Below are positions 6,273 to 12,605 of a stretch of DNA of 14,275 nucleotides, piece after piece. The translations under genes and the position numbers were made by a program. Under the pieces are notes generated by a model. That model saw only the letters and a list, made by a program, of their open reading frames with translations, did not search any database and was not told where the DNA came from. The stretch is from NCBI GenBank assembly GCA_030607835.1, contig JAUWJE010000013.1:1-14275 (forward strand), given 5' to 3'. The stretch is from Candidatus Fermentibacterota bacterium. Its GTDB lineage: Bacteria; Fermentibacterota; Fermentibacteria; Fermentibacterales; JCC-6. Position 1 is the stretch's first letter. Each line of letters starts with the position of its first letter.

Positions 6273-6686
6273 ATGGAAAGCAGTTCACAAAAAAAGATTC
6301 TGGAAATGCTCTCGGAAGGTAAGATTACCGTAGAAGAGGCTACAGCGCTTCTCTCCAAGCTTCAGAATTCTGATAACGACATGGAAGATTCGGACGTCGT
6401 GAAGGATCAGGATATTAGAGGAAAAGCACCAAAATATCTGCGTGTCCTTGTTGATTCAGCAGACGGGGACAAAGTAAATATAAGAGTGCCTTTAAGTCTT
6501 ATTAAAACGGGGATCAAGCTTTCTGCGCTTATTCCAGTTGATGCGGTCGCCAAGATAGGCAATTCGGGATTTGATCTTTCTCAGATCTCACAGCTTCCAG
6601 GTGATGAACTTATCGAAGCTCTTAGGGAATTACAGGTCGATGTTGACAGTGCCAATGGTGACAAGGTGAGAGTTTTCACCGAATAA
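6273..6686 (+). CDS. SHOCT-like domain protein
   Basis: Cytoplasmic-looking protein of 137 residues with no signal peptide. Residues 8-30 (KKILEMLSEGKITVEEATALLSK) form the helical hairpin called the SHOCT-like domain, as found at the N-terminus of YvlB/LiaX-type proteins linked to envelope stress in Firmicutes. An acidic linker (32-47) follows, then a compact domain flanked by two copies of one motif: VLVDSADGDKVNIRVP (58-73) and VDVDSANGDKVRVFTE (122-137), with a hydrophobic helix-rich core between them. AAGGAG lies six bases before the ATG. The gene is 27 bases after the membrane-protein gene and 17 before the YchF-like gene, so all four are probably one transcript. Proteins of this arrangement are known next to DUF2089 genes in other bacteria but have no established function. 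Confidence 0.8.
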   Translation: MESSSQKKILEMLSEGKITVEEATALLSKLQNSDNDMEDSDVVKDQDIRGKAPKYLRVLVDSADGDKVNIRVPLSLIKTGIKLSALIPVDAVAKIGNSGFDLSQISQLPGDELIEALRELQVDVDSANGDKVRVFTE

Positions 6687-6703
6687 AGTAAAGAGAAGGT
6701 AGC

Positions 6704-7693
6704 ATGAAGATTGCTCTTGCCGGAAAACCAGGTTGCGGCAGATCTACTCTTTTCAGAGCTCTTGCGGGATCCGCAGATGTGGATACCGGAAAACCGCTCA
6801 CTGTTCAGGTGCCCGATGATCGGCTCGATTATCTTGCTGGCATCCATATGCCGAACAGAAAGATAAACGCAACAATAGTATTCTACGATGTCCCTACTCC
6901 CTCGTTCTCTCCAGGGAACATGGCAATAATGAGAAACGCTGCTGTTATAACAGTGGTACTGGACAATTACGCTCTTGGTGATCTGGAAGCGGAATTCTCG
7001 GAGGTGGAATCCGAACTCATTCTCTCTGATATGAAATTCACCGAAAAACGACTGGCGCGGCTTCTTAAGGAAAGCAGGGGGAAATCCAGGGAAGCGATTC
7101 TTCTTGAGCGGATACTTGCACATATGGAAACAGGACAGCCACTCAGAACAATAAGTCTTGATAGTAATGAACTCGATCTGCTCTCCCCTTACGCTCCTCT
7201 ATCCCTCAAACCCCTTCTGGTTGTTCCAAACAGGATGGGGGAACCTGTAACCCCGGAAGATGCTCTTCACGAAGGGGTATTGTCTCATGGAGCTTCCCTT
7301 CTTCCAATAGACGCAGGTCTGGAACTTGAACTGACTGATATTGAAAGTGATGACAGGCAGGAATTTCTCGAGTCCCTGGGTTACTCATCAAGTGGTCTTT
7401 CCCGCCTGATCAGAGAGACCTATTCCGCACTCGATCTAATAGTTTTCTATACAATCGGAAAAGATGAGGTCAGGGCCTGGCCATTAAGAAATGGGGCAAC
7501 AGCTCTTGAAGCGGCTTCAAGCATTCACTCTGATTTTGCCAGAGGTTTCATCAGAGCGATTGTAATGCCATACGAGTTCTATCACGAATTTCCTGACAGA
7601 GCAATACTGAAGGACAGGGGTGAATTGCTGATTGAAGGCAGGAATTATGTGGTTCAGGATGGTGACATAATAGAGATACGCTTCAATGTCTGA
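6704..7693 (+). CDS. Degenerate YchF-like (Obg/TGS) GTPase homologue
   Basis: The product has 329 residues, against about 363 for typical YchF. It clearly aligns with that translation-associated ATPase/GTPase: VPDDRLDYLAGI (36-47), NATIVFYDV (55-63), SELILSDMKFTEKRL (103-117), and a near-perfect C-terminal TGS domain (about 243-329; VRAWPLRNGATALEAA, IHSDF, GFIRA, VVQDGDIIEIRFNV). The nucleotide-binding motifs are damaged. The P-loop reads GKPGCGRST (7-15), with arginine at 13 where lysine is expected. The switch II/G3 site is DVPTP where YchF has DIAGL, with the following glycine-rich segment missing. The G4 region (VVPNRMGE) is unusual. It may bind nucleotide weakly or not at all and act through the TGS domain, perhaps on ribosomes or RNA. 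AGAAGG lies four bases before the ATG. It is last in the DUF2089 operon and may be a paralogue of a standard ychF elsewhere in the genome. Confidence 0.85.
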   Translation: MKIALAGKPGCGRSTLFRALAGSADVDTGKPLTVQVPDDRLDYLAGIHMPNRKINATIVFYDVPTPSFSPGNMAIMRNAAVITVVLDNYALGDLEAEFSEVESELILSDMKFTEKRLARLLKESRGKSREAILLERILAHMETGQPLRTISLDSNELDLLSPYAPLSLKPLLVVPNRMGEPVTPEDALHEGVLSHGASLLPIDAGLELELTDIESDDRQEFLESLGYSSSGLSRLIRETYSALDLIVFYTIGKDEVRAWPLRNGATALEAASSIHSDFARGFIRAIVMPYEFYHEFPDRAILKDRGELLIEGRNYVVQDGDIIEIRFNV

Positions 7694-7696
7694 AAG

Positions 7697-8587
7697 TCAG
7701 AGTGAAGACGGAACACTCCTCACTCTGCTCATAGTTTTAGCTACTTTTCGCCATTCGTGTACGATCTGACTTACTTCCGCCGCTCCAAGAAGAATCACGC
7801 ACTCCCAGTAAAGCAGGAAGAACGTTGCCATAAGTCTGGCCATTGATCCGTAAACTACTCCCCATCCTGGATTACCGATCACCCACATATATATTTGAGT
7901 TCCAAACCCGGTGAATACTGTAGCGATTACTGTAGCAAGAAATGCCTGCCCCTTACCCACTTTCCTGTTGGGAGCAGCCTTGAAGAGAGTGAAAAAGAGC
8001 AGCATTGTAAATGAGATACCGAGAATCTGAGCCATTCCTCCACCGGTCAGATGTCCTATAAGTGGCCAGTGTGATACAATATCACCAAGGGGACTGTCAA
8101 CGACCAGTTTTGCCATTGTGGAAAAGATAACCGCTGATATAAAACAGACCGCTACAAGAAACGCAAGGACAAAATCATACAGCTTTCCCAGAACGACATT
8201 CCGCCCTCTTGGAACATCGAAGATCTTATCAAACGCTGTTCGAATAGTGCCGAAAAGTCTGCTTACAAGCCAGAGAAGAAAGAGAAAACCGATTATTCCC
8301 GGAATACCGGCATTTCCCGAAAATATTGCACTTTCTATTTCATCTCTTGTAGATGCGGGGATAAGGGGATTCGCGGTATCAAGCCAGTTTTGTAACCCCT
8401 GCTGCAGTTCGACATCCTTCTGAAGAGCAATCCCGCTTAACATCAGAATCATCAATCCAAGCGGCAGAATTGTTATCAGGACATTGAATGAAATAGCGGC
8501 AGCAGAGAAAAATACGCTGTCATCATTCCATTTATTGTATAGCCGTCTTCCAAAGAATCTGAGAAAAAACCAGGACCTGAAAAGCAA
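7697..8587 (-). CDS. YihY/BrkB-family inner-membrane protein
   Basis: Integral membrane protein of 296 residues from the YihY/BrkB family, once misnamed ribonuclease BN. Six membrane segments are visible at about 25-52, 95-113, 137-160, 184-203, 213-236 and 247-271. Family hallmarks are the FFSAAAISFNVLITILPL opening, FDKIFDVPRGR after the second helix, PNRKVGKGQAF before the fifth and GWGVVYGSMARLMATFFLLYW in the sixth. The molecular role of the family is unsettled and a transporter is often suggested. The start is TTG at 8587-8585, with only a weak purine-rich stretch upstream. The frame stays open further upstream into the glmS end but shows no ATG, GTG or TTG there. It follows glmS by 62 bases with no promoter that I can see, so readthrough from the glmM-glmS transcript is likely. 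It ends tail-to-tail, three bases from the YchF-like gene. Confidence 0.88.
   Translation of the reverse strand: MLFRSWFFLRFFGRRLYNKWNDDSVFFSAAAISFNVLITILPLGLMILMLSGIALQKDVELQQGLQNWLDTANPLIPASTRDEIESAIFSGNAGIPGIIGFLFLLWLVSRLFGTIRTAFDKIFDVPRGRNVVLGKLYDFVLAFLVAVCFISAVIFSTMAKLVVDSPLGDIVSHWPLIGHLTGGGMAQILGISFTMLLFFTLFKAAPNRKVGKGQAFLATVIATVFTGFGTQIYMWVIGNPGWGVVYGSMARLMATFFLLYWECVILLGAAEVSQIVHEWRKVAKTMSRVRSVPSSL
7698..7727. terminator. Inverted repeat at the convergent ends of the YchF-like and YihY genes
   Basis: CAGAGTGA (7698-7705) and TCACTCTG (7720-7727) are perfect eight-base arms separated by 14 bases, inside the last codons of the YihY gene and starting five bases after the opposing gene's stop. 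No strong T run follows on either strand, so a bidirectional terminator is only possible. Confidence 0.3.
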
Positions 8588-8649
8588 TCTTCTGGAAAGC
8601 GTTACCAGATCCCGAAGCCAGCAGTGGATTCTATTCCGGAGAATCAGAA

Positions 8650-10026
8650 TTATTCCACCGTAACACTCTTGGCAAGATTTCTGGGTTTATCAACATCACA
8701 TCCCCTGCTTACCGCAATGTGGTATGCCAGAAGCTGCAGAGGAATCACAGTCAACAGCGGCACGAGCATATCAGATGTTTCAGGTACCCGTATCACCCAG
8801 TCGGAAACCGATTCAATATCGATATCTCCATCTGTGGCAATTGCGAGTACTCTGCCATGCCTTGCTTTAACCTGCTCAATATTCGAAATGACCTTGTCAT
8901 ACGCAGCGCCTTTTACGGCAATAACTGCGATAGGCATCATTTCATCGATTAGAGCAATAGGACCATGTTTCATCTCAGCCGCGGGATACCCTTCAGCATG
9001 AATGTAGGATATCTCCTTGAGCTTCAATGCACCCTCGAGTGCGACCGGATAATTAACTCCCCGTCCCAGATAGAGGAAATTACTAACGTATGTGAATTCT
9101 CTGGCTATTTCCGCTATTTCACTGGAGTTATCCAGGATTTTCGCTACTTTCTCCGGTATGGCTATGATCTGCTGAGCGAATTCCAATCCCTGTTTCCTGT
9201 TCAGAATATTCCTTGCCCGACCAAACGCCAGAGAAATCAAAGAAAGGACCATAACCTGCGAAGTGAAAGCCTTTGTTGAAGCAACTCCAATCTCGGGGCC
9301 GGCATGAATGTATACTCCGGCATCGGTTTCCCGAGCGATAGTTGAGCCAACAACATTAACAATACCCAGAGTCCTGCATTTCCTCTTTGCGGCCAGTCGG
9401 AGAGCTGCAAGTGTGTCTGCTGTTTCACCACTCTGGCTAATAACGATCATTACAGTACCGGGCGTTAGAACAGGATCTCTATATCTGAATTCTGACGCGT
9501 ACTCCACCTGCACCGGAATCCTAGAAAGTGCTTCTATCAGGTACTTTCCGATCAGCGCAGCATGCCAGGAAGTACCACAGGCAGTTATGACTATTCTGTC
9601 AATTGATCGCATCTCTTCTTCTGACATGTTCAATCCGCCGAGATGAGCTGTACCCTGTTCAAGATCAAGCCTGCCTCTGAATGCATTCGAGAGGGATTCG
9701 GGCTGACTGTATATCTCCTTGAGCATGAAGTGGGTATATCCATCCTTCTCAATTTCATTAATATCCCAGTCCACATACTCAATCCTCTCACGGATGAGCG
9801 ATGGGTGACCGTTATCCGATGATATACCCTTGAGATCTATTTTTATGACCTCGCCCTCCTCAAGGTAGATGACTTCGCGGGTGTGGGAAACAATTGCGGC
9901 TACGTCACTGGTCACGAAATACTCACCATCACCGATACCGGCAACAAGAGGGCTTCCGTAACGGGCAGCAACGAGAGTATCGGGTTCATCCGCGGACAGA
10001 ACTACAATACCATAGGTACCATGCAC
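8650..10026 (-). CDS. glmS: GlmS, C-terminal part (isomerase domains) after frameshift
   Basis: This holds the rest of glutamine--fructose-6-phosphate aminotransferase, which makes glucosamine-6-phosphate, the first step toward UDP-GlcNAc for peptidoglycan and lipid A. It contains the end of the glutaminase domain (from HGTYGIVVLSADEP), the first sugar-isomerase (SIS) domain with VITACGTSWHAAL, the CISQSGET-type phosphate loop as VISQSGETADT, and the second SIS domain with EGALKLKEISYIHAEGY and EMKHGPIALI. It ends in the family-typical RNLAKSVTVE. The first usable start in this frame is GTG at 10026. The frame itself is open back to 10062 and there still reads family-like sequence (ELFTAVKDALARV), so the protein is not expected to begin at 10026. 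Joined to the upstream part it gives about 611 residues, the normal GlmS length. The start and its frame are therefore an artefact of the frameshift. Confidence 0.93.
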   Translation of the reverse strand: MHGTYGIVVLSADEPDTLVAARYGSPLVAGIGDGEYFVTSDVAAIVSHTREVIYLEEGEVIKIDLKGISSDNGHPSLIRERIEYVDWDINEIEKDGYTHFMLKEIYSQPESLSNAFRGRLDLEQGTAHLGGLNMSEEEMRSIDRIVITACGTSWHAALIGKYLIEALSRIPVQVEYASEFRYRDPVLTPGTVMIVISQSGETADTLAALRLAAKRKCRTLGIVNVVGSTIARETDAGVYIHAGPEIGVASTKAFTSQVMVLSLISLAFGRARNILNRKQGLEFAQQIIAIPEKVAKILDNSSEIAEIAREFTYVSNFLYLGRGVNYPVALEGALKLKEISYIHAEGYPAAEMKHGPIALIDEMMPIAVIAVKGAAYDKVISNIEQVKARHGRVLAIATDGDIDIESVSDWVIRVPETSDMLVPLLTVIPLQLLAYHIAVSRGCDVDKPRNLAKSVTVE

Positions 10027-10043
10027 CCGTGCGAGTGCGTCCT

Positions 10044-10065
10044 TTACAGCAGTGAATAGTTCCTA
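10044..10065 (-). other. glmS: Frameshift site inside glmS
   Basis: The N-terminal frame runs to TAA at 10046-10044, while the continuation frame opens right after a TAG at 10065-10063. The two frames overlap only here. Homology in the continuation begins at GAA (10062), so one base appears to be missing near 10062-10065. I see no X-XXY-YYZ slippery heptamer, so a sequencing or assembly error, or a real mutation, is likelier than programmed frameshifting. Confidence 0.85.
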
Positions 10066-10484
10066 CCCTTCCCGACTTCCTGGCTTATCAGCATTGGCAA
10101 TACTTCTGAATCCGTATCTGTTTCGAAGTGTACTCCTGCTTTCTGGAGTTCTTTTCTGAGAACCTTGTAATTCTCTATGATCCCGTTGTGGACCACGAAG
10201 ATCCTGCCCGATTCATCAGAAAGAGGATGTGCGTTCCTGTGGGATGGTTCTCCGTGTGTTGCCCACCGTGTATGAGCAATTCCGACTGTAGATGATGCAG
10301 CGTTTCCAGGACTGATTGCTTCAAGTTCACTTACGCGTCCCTGGCATTTCCTGCAAACGAGTTCATCGGGCAGTTGAAGAGTATACCCTGCAGAATCGTA
10401 TCCTCGGTACTCAAGCCGTTTCAATCCTGCGATGAGCACTTCCCTCGCGGGTTTATTGCCTACATATCCAACTATTCCACACAT
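10044..10484 (-). CDS. glmS: GlmS, N-terminal part (glutaminase domain) before frameshift
   Basis: Amino-terminal glutaminase (class II amidotransferase) portion, 146 residues in frame. Cys2 of MCGIVGYVGN becomes the N-terminal nucleophile after methionine removal. RLEYRGYDSAGY, then TRWATHGEPSHRNAHP (about 72-87), HNGIIENY and the DTDSEVLPMLI segment (about 123-133) are all family signatures. After residue 141 the frame goes astray (RNYSLL) and stops. The glutaminase domain normally runs to about residue 220-240, so the break falls inside it and not at a natural domain border. The ATG at 10484 overlaps the end of glmM by 13 bases, with GGAG just upstream inside glmM, so translation is coupled. 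The two genes encode consecutive steps of amino-sugar synthesis. Confidence 0.93.
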   Translation of the reverse strand: MCGIVGYVGNKPAREVLIAGLKRLEYRGYDSAGYTLQLPDELVCRKCQGRVSELEAISPGNAASSTVGIAHTRWATHGEPSHRNAHPLSDESGRIFVVHNGIIENYKVLRKELQKAGVHFETDTDSEVLPMLISQEVGKGRNYSLL

Positions 10485-11818
10485 ATATTCTCCATTACTT
10501 TTCTGAAAGACCGGAAATCCTTTTCAATAGCATCTTTGCTCGCATTCTCAGCGATAAATCTTACCACAGGTTCGGTACCCGATGGTCTTATATGCATCCA
10601 GCCTTTCTCTCTTATATACCACAGACCATCACGGATATCATCTGCCTTACCATACTCCTTCTTAAAACCTTCGATTACCCGTTCAAACTCCTCAGTCAGA
10701 GCAGTCTTATATTTGAACATTGAATAAGATGGAAAACTGTCGACCCAGGATCCGATGGTTGCACCCGGATTGCTTCTGAGGAATGATACAACGCAGGCCA
10801 TTGCGACACCACTATCACGACCCGCATGACAGACCCTGTCGATTACTCCGCCATTCCCCTCGCCGCCTATCAGGGCATCCCGGAGTTCCATTTCCTCGAC
10901 AACATTCACCTCTCCAACCGGACTGCGAAATACACGGCAGCCATGTCTTTCCGCGGCGTCTTCAGCAAGCCTGGACGTAGAAAGATTAACAACAGCATTT
11001 CCGGGTCTTAAGCTAAGCACATAATCCATTGCCAGAGCAACAGTATAATCCTCTCCGATAATTCTGCCGTTCTCATCTATTATTGCCAGCCTGTCCCCAT
11101 CCGGATCGAATGCAAATCCAATGTCCGCTCTCTCTCTGACAACCTTCTCTGACAGCTGTTTCAGGCTGTCCGCATTCGGCGCGGCATTTCTTGGAAAATC
11201 ACCAGCCTGCGTTATGAATGGATTGATAACAACAGAGTCGATTCCAAGTTCCTCCAGAAGTTCGACTGCAAATACAGCTGCAGCCCCACCGGTCACATCA
11301 AGAACAGCCTTAAAACGCTTCCCCTTCGAGACTATCCACGGGATATTGAGTATCGTTTCAATGTGTCTCCTGATGGAACCAGGTTGTTCAGACGGAATTC
11401 CAACGGATTGATAATCGACCCAGTTCACCTCTTCATCAAGTATGCTCATAAGGCGGGATCTAGCGTCACTCCGCAGGAAAACACCGTCAGAACCAATAAG
11501 CTTCAGAGCATTCCATTCCCCTGGATTATGGCTGGATGTGATAGAAATACCCCCACGGACCGATTCATCCATTGCTTCAAGCTGAACTGTGGGTGTTGGC
11601 ACAATTCCCAGATGAACAGGATTACATCCAACAGCCATAAGACCTGCTGATACAGCGGCTTCAACCGCTGGACCACTTCTACGCGTGTCACGACCGATAA
11701 CGATATTCCCTCTGCCGGAAAGAACGCCGAAAGCGGAAGCGAATTCCGCGGCATTCCTGACAGTCAGAGATCTGCCGAATATACCCCTGATGCCGGAACC
11801 ACTAATAATAGGCTTCAT
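10472..11818 (-). CDS. glmM: Phosphoglucosamine mutase (GlmM-type phosphohexomutase)
   Basis: Interconverts glucosamine-6-phosphate and glucosamine-1-phosphate through a phosphoserine intermediate. The 448 residues show all four family sites: the catalytic serine S96 in TSSHNPGEWNALKL, the metal loop DPDGDR at 238-243, the sugar loop GGEGNGGV at 318-325 and the phosphate site RPSGTEP at 411-417. The sugar loop is of the archaeal-like GGEGNGG type and not the GGEQSGH of common bacterial GlmM. Phosphomannomutase or phosphoglucomutase activity therefore cannot be excluded by motif alone. Direct coupling to glmS strongly favours the glucosamine substrate. The start is ATG at 11818, with AGGGA about eight bases upstream. 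The tRNA-Thr gene ends 22 bases before it with no terminator between, so both probably share a transcript. Confidence 0.88.
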   Translation of the reverse strand: MKPIISGSGIRGIFGRSLTVRNAAEFASAFGVLSGRGNIVIGRDTRRSGPAVEAAVSAGLMAVGCNPVHLGIVPTPTVQLEAMDESVRGGISITSSHNPGEWNALKLIGSDGVFLRSDARSRLMSILDEEVNWVDYQSVGIPSEQPGSIRRHIETILNIPWIVSKGKRFKAVLDVTGGAAAVFAVELLEELGIDSVVINPFITQAGDFPRNAAPNADSLKQLSEKVVRERADIGFAFDPDGDRLAIIDENGRIIGEDYTVALAMDYVLSLRPGNAVVNLSTSRLAEDAAERHGCRVFRSPVGEVNVVEEMELRDALIGGEGNGGVIDRVCHAGRDSGVAMACVVSFLRSNPGATIGSWVDSFPSYSMFKYKTALTEEFERVIEGFKKEYGKADDIRDGLWYIREKGWMHIRPSGTEPVVRFIAENASKDAIEKDFRSFRKVMENICVE

Positions 11819-11840
11819 AAATTATCCCTGAAAAGTTGAC

Positions 11841-11916
11841 TGGAGCCGGCGAACGGAATCGAACCGTTGACCTGCGCATTACGAATGCGCTGCTCTGCCA
11901 GCTGAGCTACGCCGGC
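11841..11916 (-). tRNA. tRNA-Thr (anticodon CGU)
   Basis: A complete 76-base cloverleaf can be folded by eye on the minus strand. The acceptor arms GCCGGCG/CGCCGGC pair over seven bases. The D stem is GCTC/GAGC. The anticodon stem GCGCA/TGCGC encloses loop TTCGTAA, giving anticodon CGT, which reads ACG (Thr). The T arm is AACGG/CCGTT with loop TTCGATT. The discriminator is U and the 3' CCA is encoded. It lies between the small beta-barrel gene and glmM. Confidence 0.97.
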
Positions 11917-11929
11917 TCCGAAACCAGAC

Positions 11930-11958
11930 ATATTAATGGTTAGCGCGAAAACCGTCAA
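11930..11958 (-). promoter_or_regulatory. Promoter for tRNA-Thr and probably glmM-glmS
   Basis: Minus strand TTGACG (11958-11953, 5 of 6 to the -35 consensus) and TAATAT (11935-11930, 4 of 6 to the -10) are spaced by 17 bases. A start near 11923 falls about seven bases before the tRNA 5' end. A short inverted repeat, ACCGT-ca-ACGGT (11951-11962), covers the -35 box. Confidence 0.6.
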
Positions 11959-11963
11959 CGGTC

Positions 11964-12605
11964 TCAGAAAACAGACTCCTCACTTCCGAAAATACTGACT
12001 GGAAATGTAATGCAGAATTGCGAGTTGCCCAGATCCGTCTCCGCAGCAGGATAGACAGTTGATGCAGCTCCATCAATGACAGCGTTATCTGTCTTCAGGT
12101 CAGCAAAGCATCGTCTGTATTCCAGTCTTCCTGATATCGGTCCTACAAGGACGACCTCAGCACCGATTGCGAAAGTAAAACCTGCGGCACTTCCATCAGC
12201 TTCAACGTACTCTCCGAAATCATCAGAACCACTGTACTTACCAATGATATAAACTCCTCCGACTCCGGCAAATACTGAGAAATCCTTCATGAGTTGATAG
12301 CTTGCGAGCGGCATGATGGAAATGAGAAAAGCACTGAGTTCACCATCCCATCCAGTCGGAGAGGAATTCTTCCAGAAATACTCTCCCGTTACTCTGAAAT
12401 CAAGAATTCCCGGAGCATCGATATCTACAGCGAGACCTATTGAAGTTCCCGGCGTCAGAAATTTTTCTCCATAGCTGACATCCACAGGCTCAAGATTTGA
12501 GATCATAGGACCTGCGCTGACGGAAATCCCGTCCGATGCGCAGCTATCGGGCACAGTTAAGAGAAGAACACTGAATGTTGCTATAATCAGAGTCAGCCTG
12601 ATCAT
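11964..12605 (-). CDS. Small outer-membrane beta-barrel protein (porin-like), function unknown
   Basis: Protein of 213 residues that I cannot name. A signal peptide covers about residues 1-23 (MIRLTLIIATFSVLLLTVP, then SCA before SDG). The cysteine at 22 lacks a proper lipobox, so it is probably not a lipoprotein. The mature part alternates short hydrophobic strands with turns (ISVSAGPMISNLE, TSIGLAVDIDA, FRVTGEYFW, FSVFAGVGGVYIIG, FTFAIGAEVVLVGP, ISGRLEYRRCF) and ends in phenylalanine. This pattern suggests an eight-stranded OmpA/opacity-like barrel in the outer membrane. Its ATG at 12605 overlaps the leuD stop by four bases (ATGA), with GGAGAGA upstream, so translation is coupled to leuD. 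A metabolic link is not evident and may simply be operon accretion. The stop lies five bases from the tRNA promoter. Confidence 0.75.
   Translation of the reverse strand: MIRLTLIIATFSVLLLTVPDSCASDGISVSAGPMISNLEPVDVSYGEKFLTPGTSIGLAVDIDAPGILDFRVTGEYFWKNSSPTGWDGELSAFLISIMPLASYQLMKDFSVFAGVGGVYIIGKYSGSDDFGEYVEADGSAAGFTFAIGAEVVLVGPISGRLEYRRCFADLKTDNAVIDGAASTVYPAAETDLGNSQFCITFPVSIFGSEESVF

Noticed and set aside
8588..8649. glmS-type ribozyme or riboswitch near glmS
   Set aside because: glmS overlaps glmM at its 5' end, leaving no leader. The 3' gap of 62 bases shows no conserved core that I can recognise.
10044..10065. Programmed -1 frameshifting in glmS
   Set aside because: No slippery heptamer or clear downstream stimulatory structure is seen, and GlmS is not known to use recoding, so a missing base is simpler.
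11841..11916. tRNA as an integration site with a flanking island
   Set aside because: No integrase, direct repeat of the tRNA 3' end or foreign-looking genes are nearby.
12540..12605. Lipoprotein signal in the small beta-barrel protein (cysteine at residue 22)
   Set aside because: The residues before the cysteine (PDS) do not fit a lipobox. A signal peptidase I site after SCA fits better.
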